DNA of 31,419 nucleotides from an uncultured Prevotella sp. (GTDB lineage Bacteria; Bacteroidota; Bacteroidia; Bacteroidales; Bacteroidaceae), in assembly GCA_900542795.1 (NCBI GenBank), contig UQPD01000003.1, positions 1 to 31,419 on the forward strand, in the 5' to 3' direction. The notes beneath the pieces were generated by a model, which worked only from the letters and a program-made list of their open reading frames with translations, did not search any database and was not told the origin of the DNA. Made by a program: the position numbers and the translations under genes. Of this stretch, positions 8,998 to 17,307 are shown piece after piece; position 1 is the stretch's first letter, and each line of letters begins with the position of its first letter.

Positions 8998-9927
8998 ATG
9001 GAACTTGAAAAGTTAGCACGCCAGTTGCGCTTGATGCTTATACTTACACAAAATCGTAGGTTGACGATTGACGAAGTGAGTGCGCAGATTGGCATAAGTC
9101 GTCGTTCGATTTACCGATATGTAGATGCGTTTAGGAATATGGGCTTTATTGTTAAAAAAGAAGGTCAAATTTATCGCATTGATCATGAGTCGGCTTTTTT
9201 ACAGGATTTGGTAAAGGGTTTGCAGTTTACTGAAGAGGAGGCGCTTACCATTGCCCGTTCTATTAACTCTATCTACGATAACTCGCCCGAGATGCGACGC
9301 TTGCGCGATAAAATGGCGCATCTTTATGACATTGAGGCGCTGTCGCGACATGGCGTGAATAACCTTATGGCATTTAATCTTTGCCAGGTTTATCGTTGCA
9401 TCCGCGAGGAGCGTGTGGCGTTATTTAAGAATTATCGTGACGAGAATAATCAGTCTGTTAACAACTATATTGTTGAGCCTTACATCTTTATGGCTACAAC
9501 GAATGAGGTGCGCTGTTTTGACCTTACAAGTAAGACGAACCGCACGTTCAAGTTGGACCATGTGGAAAGTGTAGAGCCTTTCGACCTTTTGTGGTCGAAT
9601 AAAAATGAACATGTGCCTTGCTATACGGACCTCTTTGGTTGTTCGGGCGAGCAGCGCACTCCTGTGTCATTGTTGCTCACAAGGGAGGCTACTGCCTGGT
9701 TGCTTCGCTCTTATCCTGATGCACAGCGTGAACTGTCGCTTGAAGAGGGTGGTAACTATCAGTTGCTCGAAACTTATGTTTGTGGTTACGAGGGTGTTGC
9801 CCGTTTTATTTTGGGGTTGTATAATGATGTGAAGATTGTGAACGCTCCCGAACTTCAAAATTATGTGGACAATAAATTGATGCAGATGGTTAAAAGCAAA
9901 GAGGATAAAGAAGCTAAAATGGTTTAG
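8998..9927 (+). CDS. HTH / WYL-domain transcriptional regulator
   Basis: This 309-residue YafY-type regulator has an N-terminal helix-turn-helix (about 22-50, LTIDEVSAQIGISRRSIYRY). The central WYL-fold segment (about 155-195, VEPYIFMATTNEVRCFDL...KLDHVESVE) lacks the literal WYL triplet. A WCX-like C-terminal part (YEGVARFILGLYNDVKI) follows. I start at ATG 8998, preceded by an A-rich stretch, rather than at an in-frame TTG at 8962 that would add twelve poorly conserved residues. WYL domains usually sense nucleic acid or a small ligand, and the ligand here is unknown. It is divergent from the membrane-protein gene and convergent with the DUF349 gene. A palindrome upstream may be its operator. 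Confidence 0.85.
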   Translation: MELEKLARQLRLMLILTQNRRLTIDEVSAQIGISRRSIYRYVDAFRNMGFIVKKEGQIYRIDHESAFLQDLVKGLQFTEEEALTIARSINSIYDNSPEMRRLRDKMAHLYDIEALSRHGVNNLMAFNLCQVYRCIREERVALFKNYRDENNQSVNNYIVEPYIFMATTNEVRCFDLTSKTNRTFKLDHVESVEPFDLLWSNKNEHVPCYTDLFGCSGEQRTPVSLLLTREATAWLLRSYPDAQRELSLEEGGNYQLLETYVCGYEGVARFILGLYNDVKIVNAPELQNYVDNKLMQMVKSKEDKEAKMV

Positions 9928-9953
9928 TGTTTTTTTGAAATCTACTTGTATAC

Positions 9954-9999
9954 AAAAAAAGGATATGAAACGGAATAATTCTGTTTCATATCCTTTTTT
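9954..9999. terminator. Bidirectional rho-independent terminator
   Basis: An A-tract plus GGATATGAAAC (9954-9971) pairs perfectly with GTTTCATATCC plus a T-tract (9983-9999). The intervening bases extend the stem through GAAT/ATTC with one mismatch. Having A's on one side and T's on the other, it can stop transcripts from both convergent genes (the WYL regulator and the DUF349 protein). Confidence 0.92.
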
Positions 10000-10017
10000 A
10001 GGATGTATGGGGGATGT

Positions 10018-11868
10018 TTATGCTTCCTTCTCAGCCTTTATCTTTTCAGAAACGGCTTTGATTTTCTGGCTAATTTCTTGCAATTCTTCCTTCAGGCGTT
10101 CAACCTTCTTTTCGATGTCGGCTACGAGTGAGTTGCCTTTCTTTGAACTTGAGCGGAAGAAGGTGATGTTGGTTTCGTAGGTCTGAATTTCTTGCTTCTT
10201 GGCATCAAAAGCACCTTGCAAGCGGTTGCGCTCGCGTGTGAGTTCTGAACCTCCCTTTTCAGCAACATTTTTGCGGAAGTTCTCCATGCGACGCTTACCA
10301 GCATTTTCGTGGAGTGTGCCATAGATTTTGTCGCAGAGTTCGCGGTAGCGACGATACATTTTTTCCTTCTTGCTGTAAGGTACATGGCCAATCTCGTTCC
10401 AACGAGCCTGCAAGTCGCGCACACTCTGCAAGAGGTTTTCGCCAGCGTTTTCTACCAACTTCTCGAGTTCAGCAATCACGTTTTTCTTGAGTTCCAAGTT
10501 GGCTTCTTCTTCTTTGCGTTGTCCAGCGGTAGCTTCGTTCTTTTTCTCGAAGAAGTAGTTGCAAGCATCGTTAAAGCGCTTCCAAACCGCATCAGACACC
10601 TTATGAGCTACGGGACCGATGGTTTTCCACTCTTTTTGCAATTCAACGAGTTTGTTTGTAGTAGCTCCCCAATCAGTGCTGTCTTTCAAGGCTTCAGCCT
10701 TTTCAATGAGCGCATTCTTGGCAGTGAGGTTTGCATTGAGCTTCTCGCGGTTTGCCTTGAAGTAAGCAGTCTTGGCTTGGAAGAATCGGTCGCAAGCCAT
10801 GCGGAAACGCTCAAAAATTTCGTTGTTGACCTTGCGCGGTGTGAAACCAATGGTTTTCCATTCGGCTTGCATTGCAAGTACCTGTTTGGTCATTTCTTCC
10901 CACTGAGCGTAGGTCTTTAAATCGTCGAAAACTAAAGCTTCAACCTTCTGGCAAAGCTCTGTTTTCTTTTGCAGGTTCTCTTCCTCTTGAGCTTTGATGG
11001 CTTCAAAGTGGTCTTGGTGACGCTTATTGATGAGGGTTGAGGCATCTTTGAATCGCTTCCAAATTTCGTCGCGAAGTTCCTTGGCTACAGGACCTGTTTC
11101 GCGATATTCTTGGTGCAACTTTTGCAACTGGTGGAAGGCAGAAATTACGTCCTCAACGTCAGCCAATTTCTCGGCAGCTTCACAAAGATGGGTCTTAATT
11201 TCAAGATTCTTCTTGAAGTCGTAAGCACGCATTTCGTGGTTTAAACGCAATTGGTCGTAGAACTGCTCGGTGTAGAGCTGATAGTTCTTCCAAAGTTCGG
11301 TAGCATTTTCAGCGGGAACAAGCTTAATTTCTTTCCATTCAGCCTGCAATTCCTTTACCTCGTTATAGCCTTTGTCGGCATCCTCGGGGGTAGCGGCAAG
11401 TTCTTTGATGCGTTCAATAATCTCTTGCTTACGCTTTAGGTTGTTCTGCTTCTCTTTTTCAGCCTCTTCGGCTGCTTTGTTGCGGAGTTCGCGAATGAGC
11501 GAGAGCTGTGCTTTAAAGTTCTCTTCGTCGGTGTCGGGAGCAGGCATAAAGTCCTCAGCCTTACCGCCTTCTTCCACAAATTTATCGCGTGCAGCGGTAA
11601 CGTCGGCATTGTGAAAACGATAATAAAGCATTTTTAGGTGGTCCAGCTCTGTGCGTTCCACGTTTCCGCCATTATATACAATTTCCTTCAAGCGTTCAAT
11701 CACTTCAGCCTTGGTGGTGGGATTGGCTTGCTTGGCGTTGTCAGTGTTTTCTGTTTCGTTGGCTTCGGCTGCAGGGGCAGCGTTTTCCACATTGTTCTCA
11801 ACTGAAGCAGCCTCTGCGGCATTTACCTTCTGTTCTTCTGCTTCAGCAGTGTTTTTAATTTCGTCCAT
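10018..11868 (-). CDS. DUF349 repeat protein
   Basis: This 616-residue, highly charged protein holds five DUF349 repeats of about 70-75 residues. Each starts with a W/Y-x-E/T-I/G-x-V/P pattern (WKEIKLVP, YRETGPVA, WKTIGFTP, WKTIGPVA, WNEIGHVP) and continues with an aromatic-rich helix and a charged helix. The first 60 residues are Glu/Ala/Asn-rich and probably disordered. The last 70 form a predicted coiled coil (KKVERLKEELQEISQKI). There is no signal peptide, so it is cytosolic. The biochemical function of the family is not established. The minus-strand leader (11869-11940) carries two tandem copies of TTTATAGCGCA. Confidence 0.85.
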   Translation of the reverse strand: MDEIKNTAEAEEQKVNAAEAASVENNVENAAPAAEANETENTDNAKQANPTTKAEVIERLKEIVYNGGNVERTELDHLKMLYYRFHNADVTAARDKFVEEGGKAEDFMPAPDTDEENFKAQLSLIRELRNKAAEEAEKEKQNNLKRKQEIIERIKELAATPEDADKGYNEVKELQAEWKEIKLVPAENATELWKNYQLYTEQFYDQLRLNHEMRAYDFKKNLEIKTHLCEAAEKLADVEDVISAFHQLQKLHQEYRETGPVAKELRDEIWKRFKDASTLINKRHQDHFEAIKAQEEENLQKKTELCQKVEALVFDDLKTYAQWEEMTKQVLAMQAEWKTIGFTPRKVNNEIFERFRMACDRFFQAKTAYFKANREKLNANLTAKNALIEKAEALKDSTDWGATTNKLVELQKEWKTIGPVAHKVSDAVWKRFNDACNYFFEKKNEATAGQRKEEEANLELKKNVIAELEKLVENAGENLLQSVRDLQARWNEIGHVPYSKKEKMYRRYRELCDKIYGTLHENAGKRRMENFRKNVAEKGGSELTRERNRLQGAFDAKKQEIQTYETNITFFRSSSKKGNSLVADIEKKVERLKEELQEISQKIKAVSEKIKAEKEA

Positions 11869-11899
11869 AATAAGTTAGGATAGGATCGTTCGTGTAAGT

Positions 11900-11922
11900 T
11901 TTATAGCGCATTTATAGCGCAT
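11900..11922. repeat. Tandem TTTATAGCGCA duplication
   Basis: Two exact 11-bp copies (11900-11910 and 11911-11921) lie 32 bases upstream of the DUF349 start codon, so probably in its 5' leader or promoter. The embedded TAGCGCAT also occurs in the spacers at 176, 7613 and 7675. Confidence 0.7.
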
Positions 11923-12073
11923 AGTTAGACCGCAAATTTGCACAATATTAGTTGAGTAGCCAAACTTTTTTGTTAAAACTTTTGTGCAATTTGTGTAAAA
12001 TGGTGTGTTTGGTGGGATAAGTGTGCTTTTTGCGCTCTTAAAGTAGGTGTTCGAAATTATTTTGAATACCTAC

Positions 12074-13000
12074 TTATATCCATGCCTTCCAACGGAAGAG
12101 ACCATAGAAGATGCCAGTTACAACGATAGAGGCAATAATTACCACGGGAAATCCCCACCACACAGCTTCCATGCCATTGATGAGGTTCATGCCAAAGATA
12201 CTGGCTATAAGTGTGGGAAACATCAAGATGATGGAAACGGAGGTCATTTGTTTCATCACGCCTGCCATGTTGTTGTTAATAATGCTGGCGTAGGTTTCCA
12301 TTGTTGAGTCGAGGATGTTGGTGTAGATGTTGGTTGTTTCGCGTGCCTGATTCATCTCAATGGTTACATCCTCAATGAGGTCTGCGTCCAATTCATCGAC
12401 GGGGAGTTTAAACTTTAGTTTAGAAAGCAAGGTCTCGTTGCCACGAATTGAGGTGATGAAGTATGTGAGGCTGTCTTGCAAACGCGATAGTCCTATCAGG
12501 TCTTCATTGTCAATTTGGCGGTCGAGATTGCGTTTAGCTTCTTCAAGCAAAATGTTGATTTGCTTGAGTCGTTTTAGGTACCACACAGCTGACGAAAGGA
12601 AGAGTCTGAACACCAAGTCGACAGAGTCGGTGAAGCCTTGGTTGCGCTTTTGTTGGTACGACACAAAGTCAATCATCATGTTGGTTTCGTAGTTGCACAC
12701 GGTTACGCAAATGCCTTTGTTCAGAATTATACCCATAGGGATGGTGGTGTGGGGAGTGCGCGAGGCTACTTCTTTTACATAAGGTATGCGCAAGATGATA
12801 AGCGACCACCCCTCGTCATATTCATAACGTGAGCGTTCGTCTTTATCTCGAATGTCATCTAAAAAATAGTCGGGAATTTTAAGGTCGTTAATCAAAAAAT
12901 CCTCGTCCTCGGGAGTGGGACAAGTAACTTGTACCCAGCAATCGGGTGCCCATTCATCGATGGTTTGCAGCTTTTTGTTATAATTCCAATATGTGCGCAT
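12074..13000 (-). CDS. corA: CorA-type divalent cation (Mg2+/Co2+) transporter
   Basis: This 308-residue protein has the CorA layout: a soluble alpha/beta N-domain, a long charged helix, and two closely spaced C-terminal membrane helices (about 252-272 and 280-302). The signature after TM1 is FGMN (about 269-272, in FGMNLINGME), a common variant of YGMN, the selectivity loop for hydrated Mg2+. The family forms pentamers in the inner membrane. The C-terminus is short and basic (FRWKAWI). A minus-strand -7 box (TACTTTTG, 13080-13087) lies about 80 bases upstream. Mg2+ is the usual substrate, but Co2+, Ni2+ or Zn2+ relatives exist and the sequence does not decide between them. Confidence 0.9.
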   Translation of the reverse strand: MRTYWNYNKKLQTIDEWAPDCWVQVTCPTPEDEDFLINDLKIPDYFLDDIRDKDERSRYEYDEGWSLIILRIPYVKEVASRTPHTTIPMGIILNKGICVTVCNYETNMMIDFVSYQQKRNQGFTDSVDLVFRLFLSSAVWYLKRLKQINILLEEAKRNLDRQIDNEDLIGLSRLQDSLTYFITSIRGNETLLSKLKFKLPVDELDADLIEDVTIEMNQARETTNIYTNILDSTMETYASIINNNMAGVMKQMTSVSIILMFPTLIASIFGMNLINGMEAVWWGFPVVIIASIVVTGIFYGLFRWKAWI

Positions 13001-13079
13001 AAATCTGTTTCGTATAAGACCTCGTTTCTATTCAGAATATTTCATGTGGGGCGATTACTTGCGTTTGCGTAAGCACGCG

Positions 13080-13087
13080 CAAAAGTA
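13080..13087 (-). promoter_or_regulatory. Bacteroidetes -7 box for corA
   Basis: On the minus strand this reads TACTTTTG, matching TAnnTTTG exactly, followed by CGCG. No clean TTTG -33 element lies 19-21 bases upstream, so confidence is moderate. Confidence 0.4.
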
Positions 13088-13212
13088 CGAAAAAAAGTTT
13101 GTTTGCCCACCGCGCATTTCTCAAAAACCGTTTCTACGAGTTTTATTTTTTTACACCTGTTGTACATCTTGTGCTTTGCAACAGTTTTACAACGATGTTG
13201 TGACAAAACGGA

Positions 13213-13260
13213 GAAAAAATAATGTGTAATTGCTGCGCCTTATTGGTTGAGCAATTACAC
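13213..13260 (-). terminator. Probable topB terminator
   Basis: A perfect 11-bp stem (GTGTAATTGCT at 13224-13234 with AGCAATTACAC at 13250-13260) is followed, reading the minus strand, by ATTATTTTTTC. It lies about 110 bases beyond the topB stop codon. The T-run starts a few bases after the stem, slightly off the ideal. Confidence 0.6.
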
Positions 13261-13368
13261 ATATATATATAATAAGGGATTTACCAAGGTATTCCTCCAG
13301 GTCTACCTCCGCCACTGCCCTTATTAGAGTTTAAAAGTCAGAATTTTTAGTATTCCCCTACTTGCTAA

Positions 13369-15486
13369 TTATTTAAATGGCTTGCGCCAATCACATCCCT
13401 CTTTCCAACGTGAGCAACCATAGGCAGTGTTACCTTTAATAACTTTGCCTTGTCCACACTTAGGGCAGATGCTGCCTGCGCGAATGATGCGTTTGCGTGG
13501 CTTGGCTTCAGTTTGTTTCTTTGCGTTGGCTTCGGCTTTAGCGTCAGCGGCATCGGCTAAAGCTTTAATTTTGAGTGGTGCAGTGGGGGCTTGCTGTGTG
13601 ACGTGTCGATTGCTGTTGTCTTGCAGCACTTGTTTTACAATGTCTGTAACCATCACTTTGAGCTCGCTGATAAATTGAGTTGCACTATATTCGTGGTGTT
13701 CAATTTGACGCAATTTCTTCTCCCACAAGCCAGTGAGTTCGGCACTTTTTAAGAGTTCTTCTTTGATGAGCGATATGAGTTCAATGCCTGTTGGAGTGGC
13801 TAAAATTGTTTTGCGTTGTCGGCGAATGTATTGTCTGCGAAAGAGTGTTTCGATGATAGCTGCACGCGTAGACGGACGTCCAATGCCATTTTCCTTCATA
13901 GCATCGCGCAGTTCTTCGTTGTCCACTGTTTTGCCTGCAGTTTCCATAGCCCGTAGCAGGGTTGCTTCGGTGTAATATTTAGGAGGTTGCGTCATTTTTT
14001 GTGCCAAGTCGGGGATGTGCGGTCCGCTTTCGCCCTTAATGAAGTCGGGCAAGGTGCGTTCGGCATCATCTTTCTTTTCGTCTTCATCAACAGCTGTAGT
14101 AGTGATTTTAGCAGCCGAAGATGGTACAGCTCTCCAACCTGGTTCAAGAATAACTTTGCCTGAGGTTTTAAACTGCACGTCGGCAGCTTGTCCTTGTACG
14201 GTAGTTGTGGCAAATTTACAGTCGGGATAGAACACCATGATGAAGCGACGTACCACAAGGTCGTAGACGTTGCGCTCCATGTCGGTGAGGTTGTTGGCTG
14301 CAACTCCTGTGGGAATAATGGCGTGGTGATCAGTAACCTTTGAAGAATCGAACACCTTTTTGCGCTTCAGTAATTGAGCCCCGCGTAAGGGCGCGAGTAA
14401 TTCACCATATTGACCACTTACGCCATTAAGAATGTTCTTACATTTAGGGTAAATGTCATCGGATAAATAGGTGGTGTCAACACGCGGATAGGTAGTCACC
14501 TTTTTTTCGTAGAGAGCTTGTATGAGTTGCAAGGTTTGGTCGGCAGAGTAGCCAAACTTTTTGTTGCAATCCACTTGTAGTGAGGTAAGGTCGAAGAGGC
14601 GAGGCGGTTGTTCGGTACCACGCTTCTTTTCTACGGAGTTTACCACAAAAGGCTCATTCTTAATTTTTTCAAGGGCAGCACGTCCTTCTTCTTCCGTGGT
14701 ATAACCACGTCGTGTGGGTGCGGCAGTCTTCTTTTTGTCGGCAGTTTCGCCTTCAGTTGTTCCCTCTTCGTCTTCGTTGGGGTCAGCCATAATGGCGTTG
14801 AATGTCACGTCGCGATATTGGGTGGTAAGCACCCAATAGGGTTCGGGCTTAAAGTTTTCAATTTCAAGTTGTCGACGCACAATCAGTGCCAATGTGGGAG
14901 TTTGCACACGACCGATAGAAAGGGGTGGTGCTCCATATCCGCCACCATACTTAATGGTGTAGAGTCGTGTAGCATTCATGCCCAATAGCCAATCGCCAAT
15001 GGCGCGACAAAGCCCAGCTTCGTAGAGCGACTTGTAGTCATCCTGAGGCTTAAGGGTGGAAAAGCCCTCGCGTATGCTCTCTTCAGTAAGTGATGAAATC
15101 CATAAACGGTCAACGGGGCATGTAGCTCCCGCCTTTTGCATAACCCATCGCTGAATGAGTTCACCCTCTTGTCCGGCATCACCACAGTTGATGATGCGTT
15201 CAGCCTTTTGCATGAGTTTCTCGATGATTGCAAATTGGTTTTGCACACCTTGGTCGTTTTTCAAACGGATGCCAAAGCGAGGAGGCATCATGGGCAAAGC
15301 CCCGAGGCTCCACCGTTTCCATAAAGGCGTGTAGTCCTCGGGGTATTTAAGTTCGCAAAGATGACCGAAGGTCCAAGTCACTTGATAACCGTTTCCTTCA
15401 AGATATCCTTGATGTTGCTGCGTGGCTCCAAGTATATTGGCAATATCGCGTGCCACGCTGGGTTTTTCTGCAATGCAGACTATCAT
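13369..15486 (-). CDS. topB: DNA topoisomerase III (type IA)
   Basis: This 705-residue enzyme relaxes or decatenates DNA through a 5'-phosphotyrosine link. The TOPRIM start is AEKPS (E7). The acidic motif is CGDAGQEGE (D103, G105, E107), so the usual second Asp of DxD is Gly. GRVQTPTLALI (192-202) and the catalytic Tyr333 in TYPRVDTTYL are intact. Residues about 235-262 form an acidic, Lys/Thr-rich insertion (NEDEEGTTEGETADKKK). A four-Cys zinc ribbon (CPKCG...CSRW...CDWRKPFK) closes the protein after an Ala/Lys-rich linker. It is the last gene of the minus-strand run, 18 bases after the ABC ATPase gene. Similar DAG-type TOPRIM motifs occur in topoisomerases of some conjugative elements, but nothing else here suggests an integrative element. 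Confidence 0.92.
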   Translation of the reverse strand: MIVCIAEKPSVARDIANILGATQQHQGYLEGNGYQVTWTFGHLCELKYPEDYTPLWKRWSLGALPMMPPRFGIRLKNDQGVQNQFAIIEKLMQKAERIINCGDAGQEGELIQRWVMQKAGATCPVDRLWISSLTEESIREGFSTLKPQDDYKSLYEAGLCRAIGDWLLGMNATRLYTIKYGGGYGAPPLSIGRVQTPTLALIVRRQLEIENFKPEPYWVLTTQYRDVTFNAIMADPNEDEEGTTEGETADKKKTAAPTRRGYTTEEEGRAALEKIKNEPFVVNSVEKKRGTEQPPRLFDLTSLQVDCNKKFGYSADQTLQLIQALYEKKVTTYPRVDTTYLSDDIYPKCKNILNGVSGQYGELLAPLRGAQLLKRKKVFDSSKVTDHHAIIPTGVAANNLTDMERNVYDLVVRRFIMVFYPDCKFATTTVQGQAADVQFKTSGKVILEPGWRAVPSSAAKITTTAVDEDEKKDDAERTLPDFIKGESGPHIPDLAQKMTQPPKYYTEATLLRAMETAGKTVDNEELRDAMKENGIGRPSTRAAIIETLFRRQYIRRQRKTILATPTGIELISLIKEELLKSAELTGLWEKKLRQIEHHEYSATQFISELKVMVTDIVKQVLQDNSNRHVTQQAPTAPLKIKALADAADAKAEANAKKQTEAKPRKRIIRAGSICPKCGQGKVIKGNTAYGCSRWKEGCDWRKPFK

Positions 15487-15504
15487 TGTCTTTATTGAGT
15501 TATC

Positions 15505-16257
15505 TTAAAATTCAAAACGCATTTGGCTATGATTATAGTGTAATCCGTCGCGTGCAAAGAATTGTGCAATAGCACCCTCGCTTGAGAGTAGAGAAGGCGT
15601 GCCGCTCACAATTCCGCTCGAGTTGAGTAACCACAAATTGTCGGCAAAGCGTAGGGCAAGTTCCACATCGTGGGTAGATAGAAGAATGCTTTTTCCCTTG
15701 GAATGCGCCAAATAGCTGAGTAATTTTAGTGTGTGAACTTTTGTGGGGAAATCGAGAAAAGCCGTAGGCTCATCCAGTAAGATGATGGGCGTGTCTTGTG
15801 CCAAGGCTTTGGCAATGAACACCCGTTGTCGCTCGCCATCGCTCAAAGTGTTTACATATCGGTGTGCCAAACCTTGTGTTTGTGTGAGTTGCAACGCCTG
15901 TTCAACGGCTTGTGTGTCGGCAGCAGTGTTACGTGTAAAGAATTGGGCATAAGGCATACGTCCCATTTCAACAACCTGTTTTGCTGTCAGTGCGTTGGCT
16001 TCAGGACGGAAGGTTAAAACCACACTTAGGGTTTTAGCTAATTCGCGTGGGTTGAGGTTCGTAATGTCTTTTGTGCCATACAGAATGTTTCCGTTTAGCG
16101 GACTAATAAATCCAGCCAAAGTGCGTAGCAACGTGCTTTTGCCCGCTCCGTTCGTGCCCATCAGCACCGTGAGTGATGCTGTAGGTAAGGTGGCACAGAG
16201 TTGGCTGCTCACCACTTTTTTGCCGTAGCCAGTAGTTAGCTGTTGAAGCCTTAGCAT
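15505..16257 (-). CDS. FecE/BtuD-like ABC transporter ATP-binding protein
   Basis: This 250-residue nucleotide-binding subunit has all motifs: Walker A GTNGAGKST (34-42), ABC signature LSDGERQRV (138-146), Walker B IILLDEPTAFLD (158-169) and the switch His196 in LSTHD. The overall pattern (GRMPY, DGER, AFLDFPTK) fits the iron-siderophore/cobalamin/heme import group, which works with a FecCD-type permease and a binding protein. Neither partner gene is in the window. It is packed between a glycosyltransferase gene (18-base gap) and topB (18-base gap), so it is probably co-transcribed with unrelated functions. The permease may be elsewhere. The substrate is undetermined. Confidence 0.87.
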   Translation of the reverse strand: MLRLQQLTTGYGKKVVSSQLCATLPTASLTVLMGTNGAGKSTLLRTLAGFISPLNGNILYGTKDITNLNPRELAKTLSVVLTFRPEANALTAKQVVEMGRMPYAQFFTRNTAADTQAVEQALQLTQTQGLAHRYVNTLSDGERQRVFIAKALAQDTPIILLDEPTAFLDFPTKVHTLKLLSYLAHSKGKSILLSTHDVELALRFADNLWLLNSSGIVSGTPSLLSSEGAIAQFFARDGLHYNHSQMRFEF

Positions 16258-16275
16258 ATGAAGGAGTTTAAAAAA

Positions 16276-17280
16276 TCAATGGAATTTTTTTCCGTGAAGC
16301 AAAATGCCTATACGCTTTTTAATAGCCTTAAAAATAGCCTTCCATTGTCCGTGGCGCATATTGAGATAAAGTTCCTCGAACGATCGCCACACCTTAATCC
16401 AAGGATGACGCCAACCAGCGATGCGATAAACGCGTTGTCGATGGCGCACGTGTTCCAAAATGTGTTTAGGATGGCGCAAGGGAAAGTTTAAGTCATAGCG
16501 TTTCATGGTGAAGAATCGACGATAGCCCGAGGGCAATAATTGCACACCGCCCGAGAAGTGAACCGAATCTTCCATTACCCCAATGTTGTTAATCAAGTTT
16601 AGGCGCGGCACAATAGCCAACTGTGAATTGAGCAATAAGTGCGCCATAAAGATGGTTTCGTAATAAGCCTTTCCGCTTGCTTTGTGTGCGCGAGCCATAG
16701 GTAAGAAATCGTTGCGCAATTTACGTTCCTCAATCAACTGTTCTAAGCGTTCAACCGTGCGCGGTTCGTCAAGCCAAGTGTAGTGCTCATCCCATTGGTT
16801 AATGACGCGGCTCCATGAAGCCCACCCCGAAATGCAGAAGTTTGTGCTAAAAAAGTAGTCGGCATCATCAGCATCATCGGTTCGCTCTTCAAAGTTACAA
16901 CCTTGTATCATGCCAATGCGGTCGTCGTTTTCATAGCGGTCGAGCATCTCCTTGCAGAAGCGGAAGAACGACTGCGTAGGCACGTCATCATCTTCAAGCA
17001 CAATACACTTGTCAACTTGCGAAAAAGCCCAGCGTTGTGAGATAAACTCAGAGGGGTCACAGCCATAGTTTTTTTCTTGAAACATGCGGTGTACCTCGCA
17101 AGGCCAATCTATTTGTTCCACAATTTTGCGGCAAGCCTCAATGCCTGGTATGTCGCGTTCACCTCGAGGTCCGTCTTGATAGAGGAATAGACGTGCTGGT
17201 TGTGCCTTTCGCACTTCGTCGAACACAGGCTTCAACACTTCGGGGCGGTTGAAGAATAGGATGAGAACAGATATATCCAT
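16276..17280 (-). CDS. Glycosyltransferase, GT-A fold (HlpA-like)
   Basis: This 334-residue protein has an N-terminal nucleotide-sugar fold (SVLILFFNRPEVLKPVF, then LFLYQDGPRG). The metal-binding acidic motif is VLEDDDVP (D97-D99), and SGWASWSRV is typical of the GT-A group often annotated as hemolysin activation or HlpA-like. There is no signal peptide or obvious membrane segment. The C-terminal 80 residues are basic (HPKHILEHVRHRQRVYR...KKRIGILLHGKK), suggesting membrane or polymer association. It follows licD by 27 bases and precedes the ABC ATPase gene by 18. Donor and acceptor are unknown. A role in the same surface glycan as the LicD and CDP-alditol genes is inferred from context. Confidence 0.78.
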   Translation of the reverse strand: MDISVLILFFNRPEVLKPVFDEVRKAQPARLFLYQDGPRGERDIPGIEACRKIVEQIDWPCEVHRMFQEKNYGCDPSEFISQRWAFSQVDKCIVLEDDDVPTQSFFRFCKEMLDRYENDDRIGMIQGCNFEERTDDADDADYFFSTNFCISGWASWSRVINQWDEHYTWLDEPRTVERLEQLIEERKLRNDFLPMARAHKASGKAYYETIFMAHLLLNSQLAIVPRLNLINNIGVMEDSVHFSGGVQLLPSGYRRFFTMKRYDLNFPLRHPKHILEHVRHRQRVYRIAGWRHPWIKVWRSFEELYLNMRHGQWKAIFKAIKKRIGILLHGKKFH

Positions 17281-17307
17281 ATATATATAGGTGTATTAGC
17301 TTAAAGA

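Larger units (their letters stand above)
13001..13368. other. Intergenic region between corA and topB
   Basis: There is no complete gene. It contains the corA promoter candidate (13080-13087), the topB terminator hairpin (13213-13260), an AT dinucleotide run near 13259-13272, and a short GC-richer segment at about 13280-13324. Read on the minus strand, that segment would encode GSGGGRPGGIPW followed by a stop, with no start codon and an upstream in-frame stop. Confidence 0.6.

Noticed and set aside
10309..10920. 203-residue plus-strand open frame opposite the DUF349 gene
   Set aside because: It is a shadow of the charged, repeat-bearing DUF349 gene. The hydrophobic translation is an artefact of Glu/Lys codons read in reverse.
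15504..15505. Integrative conjugative element suggested by topB
   Set aside because: Apart from the DAG-type TOPRIM motif there are no tra, mob or integrase genes and no attachment-site repeats around it.
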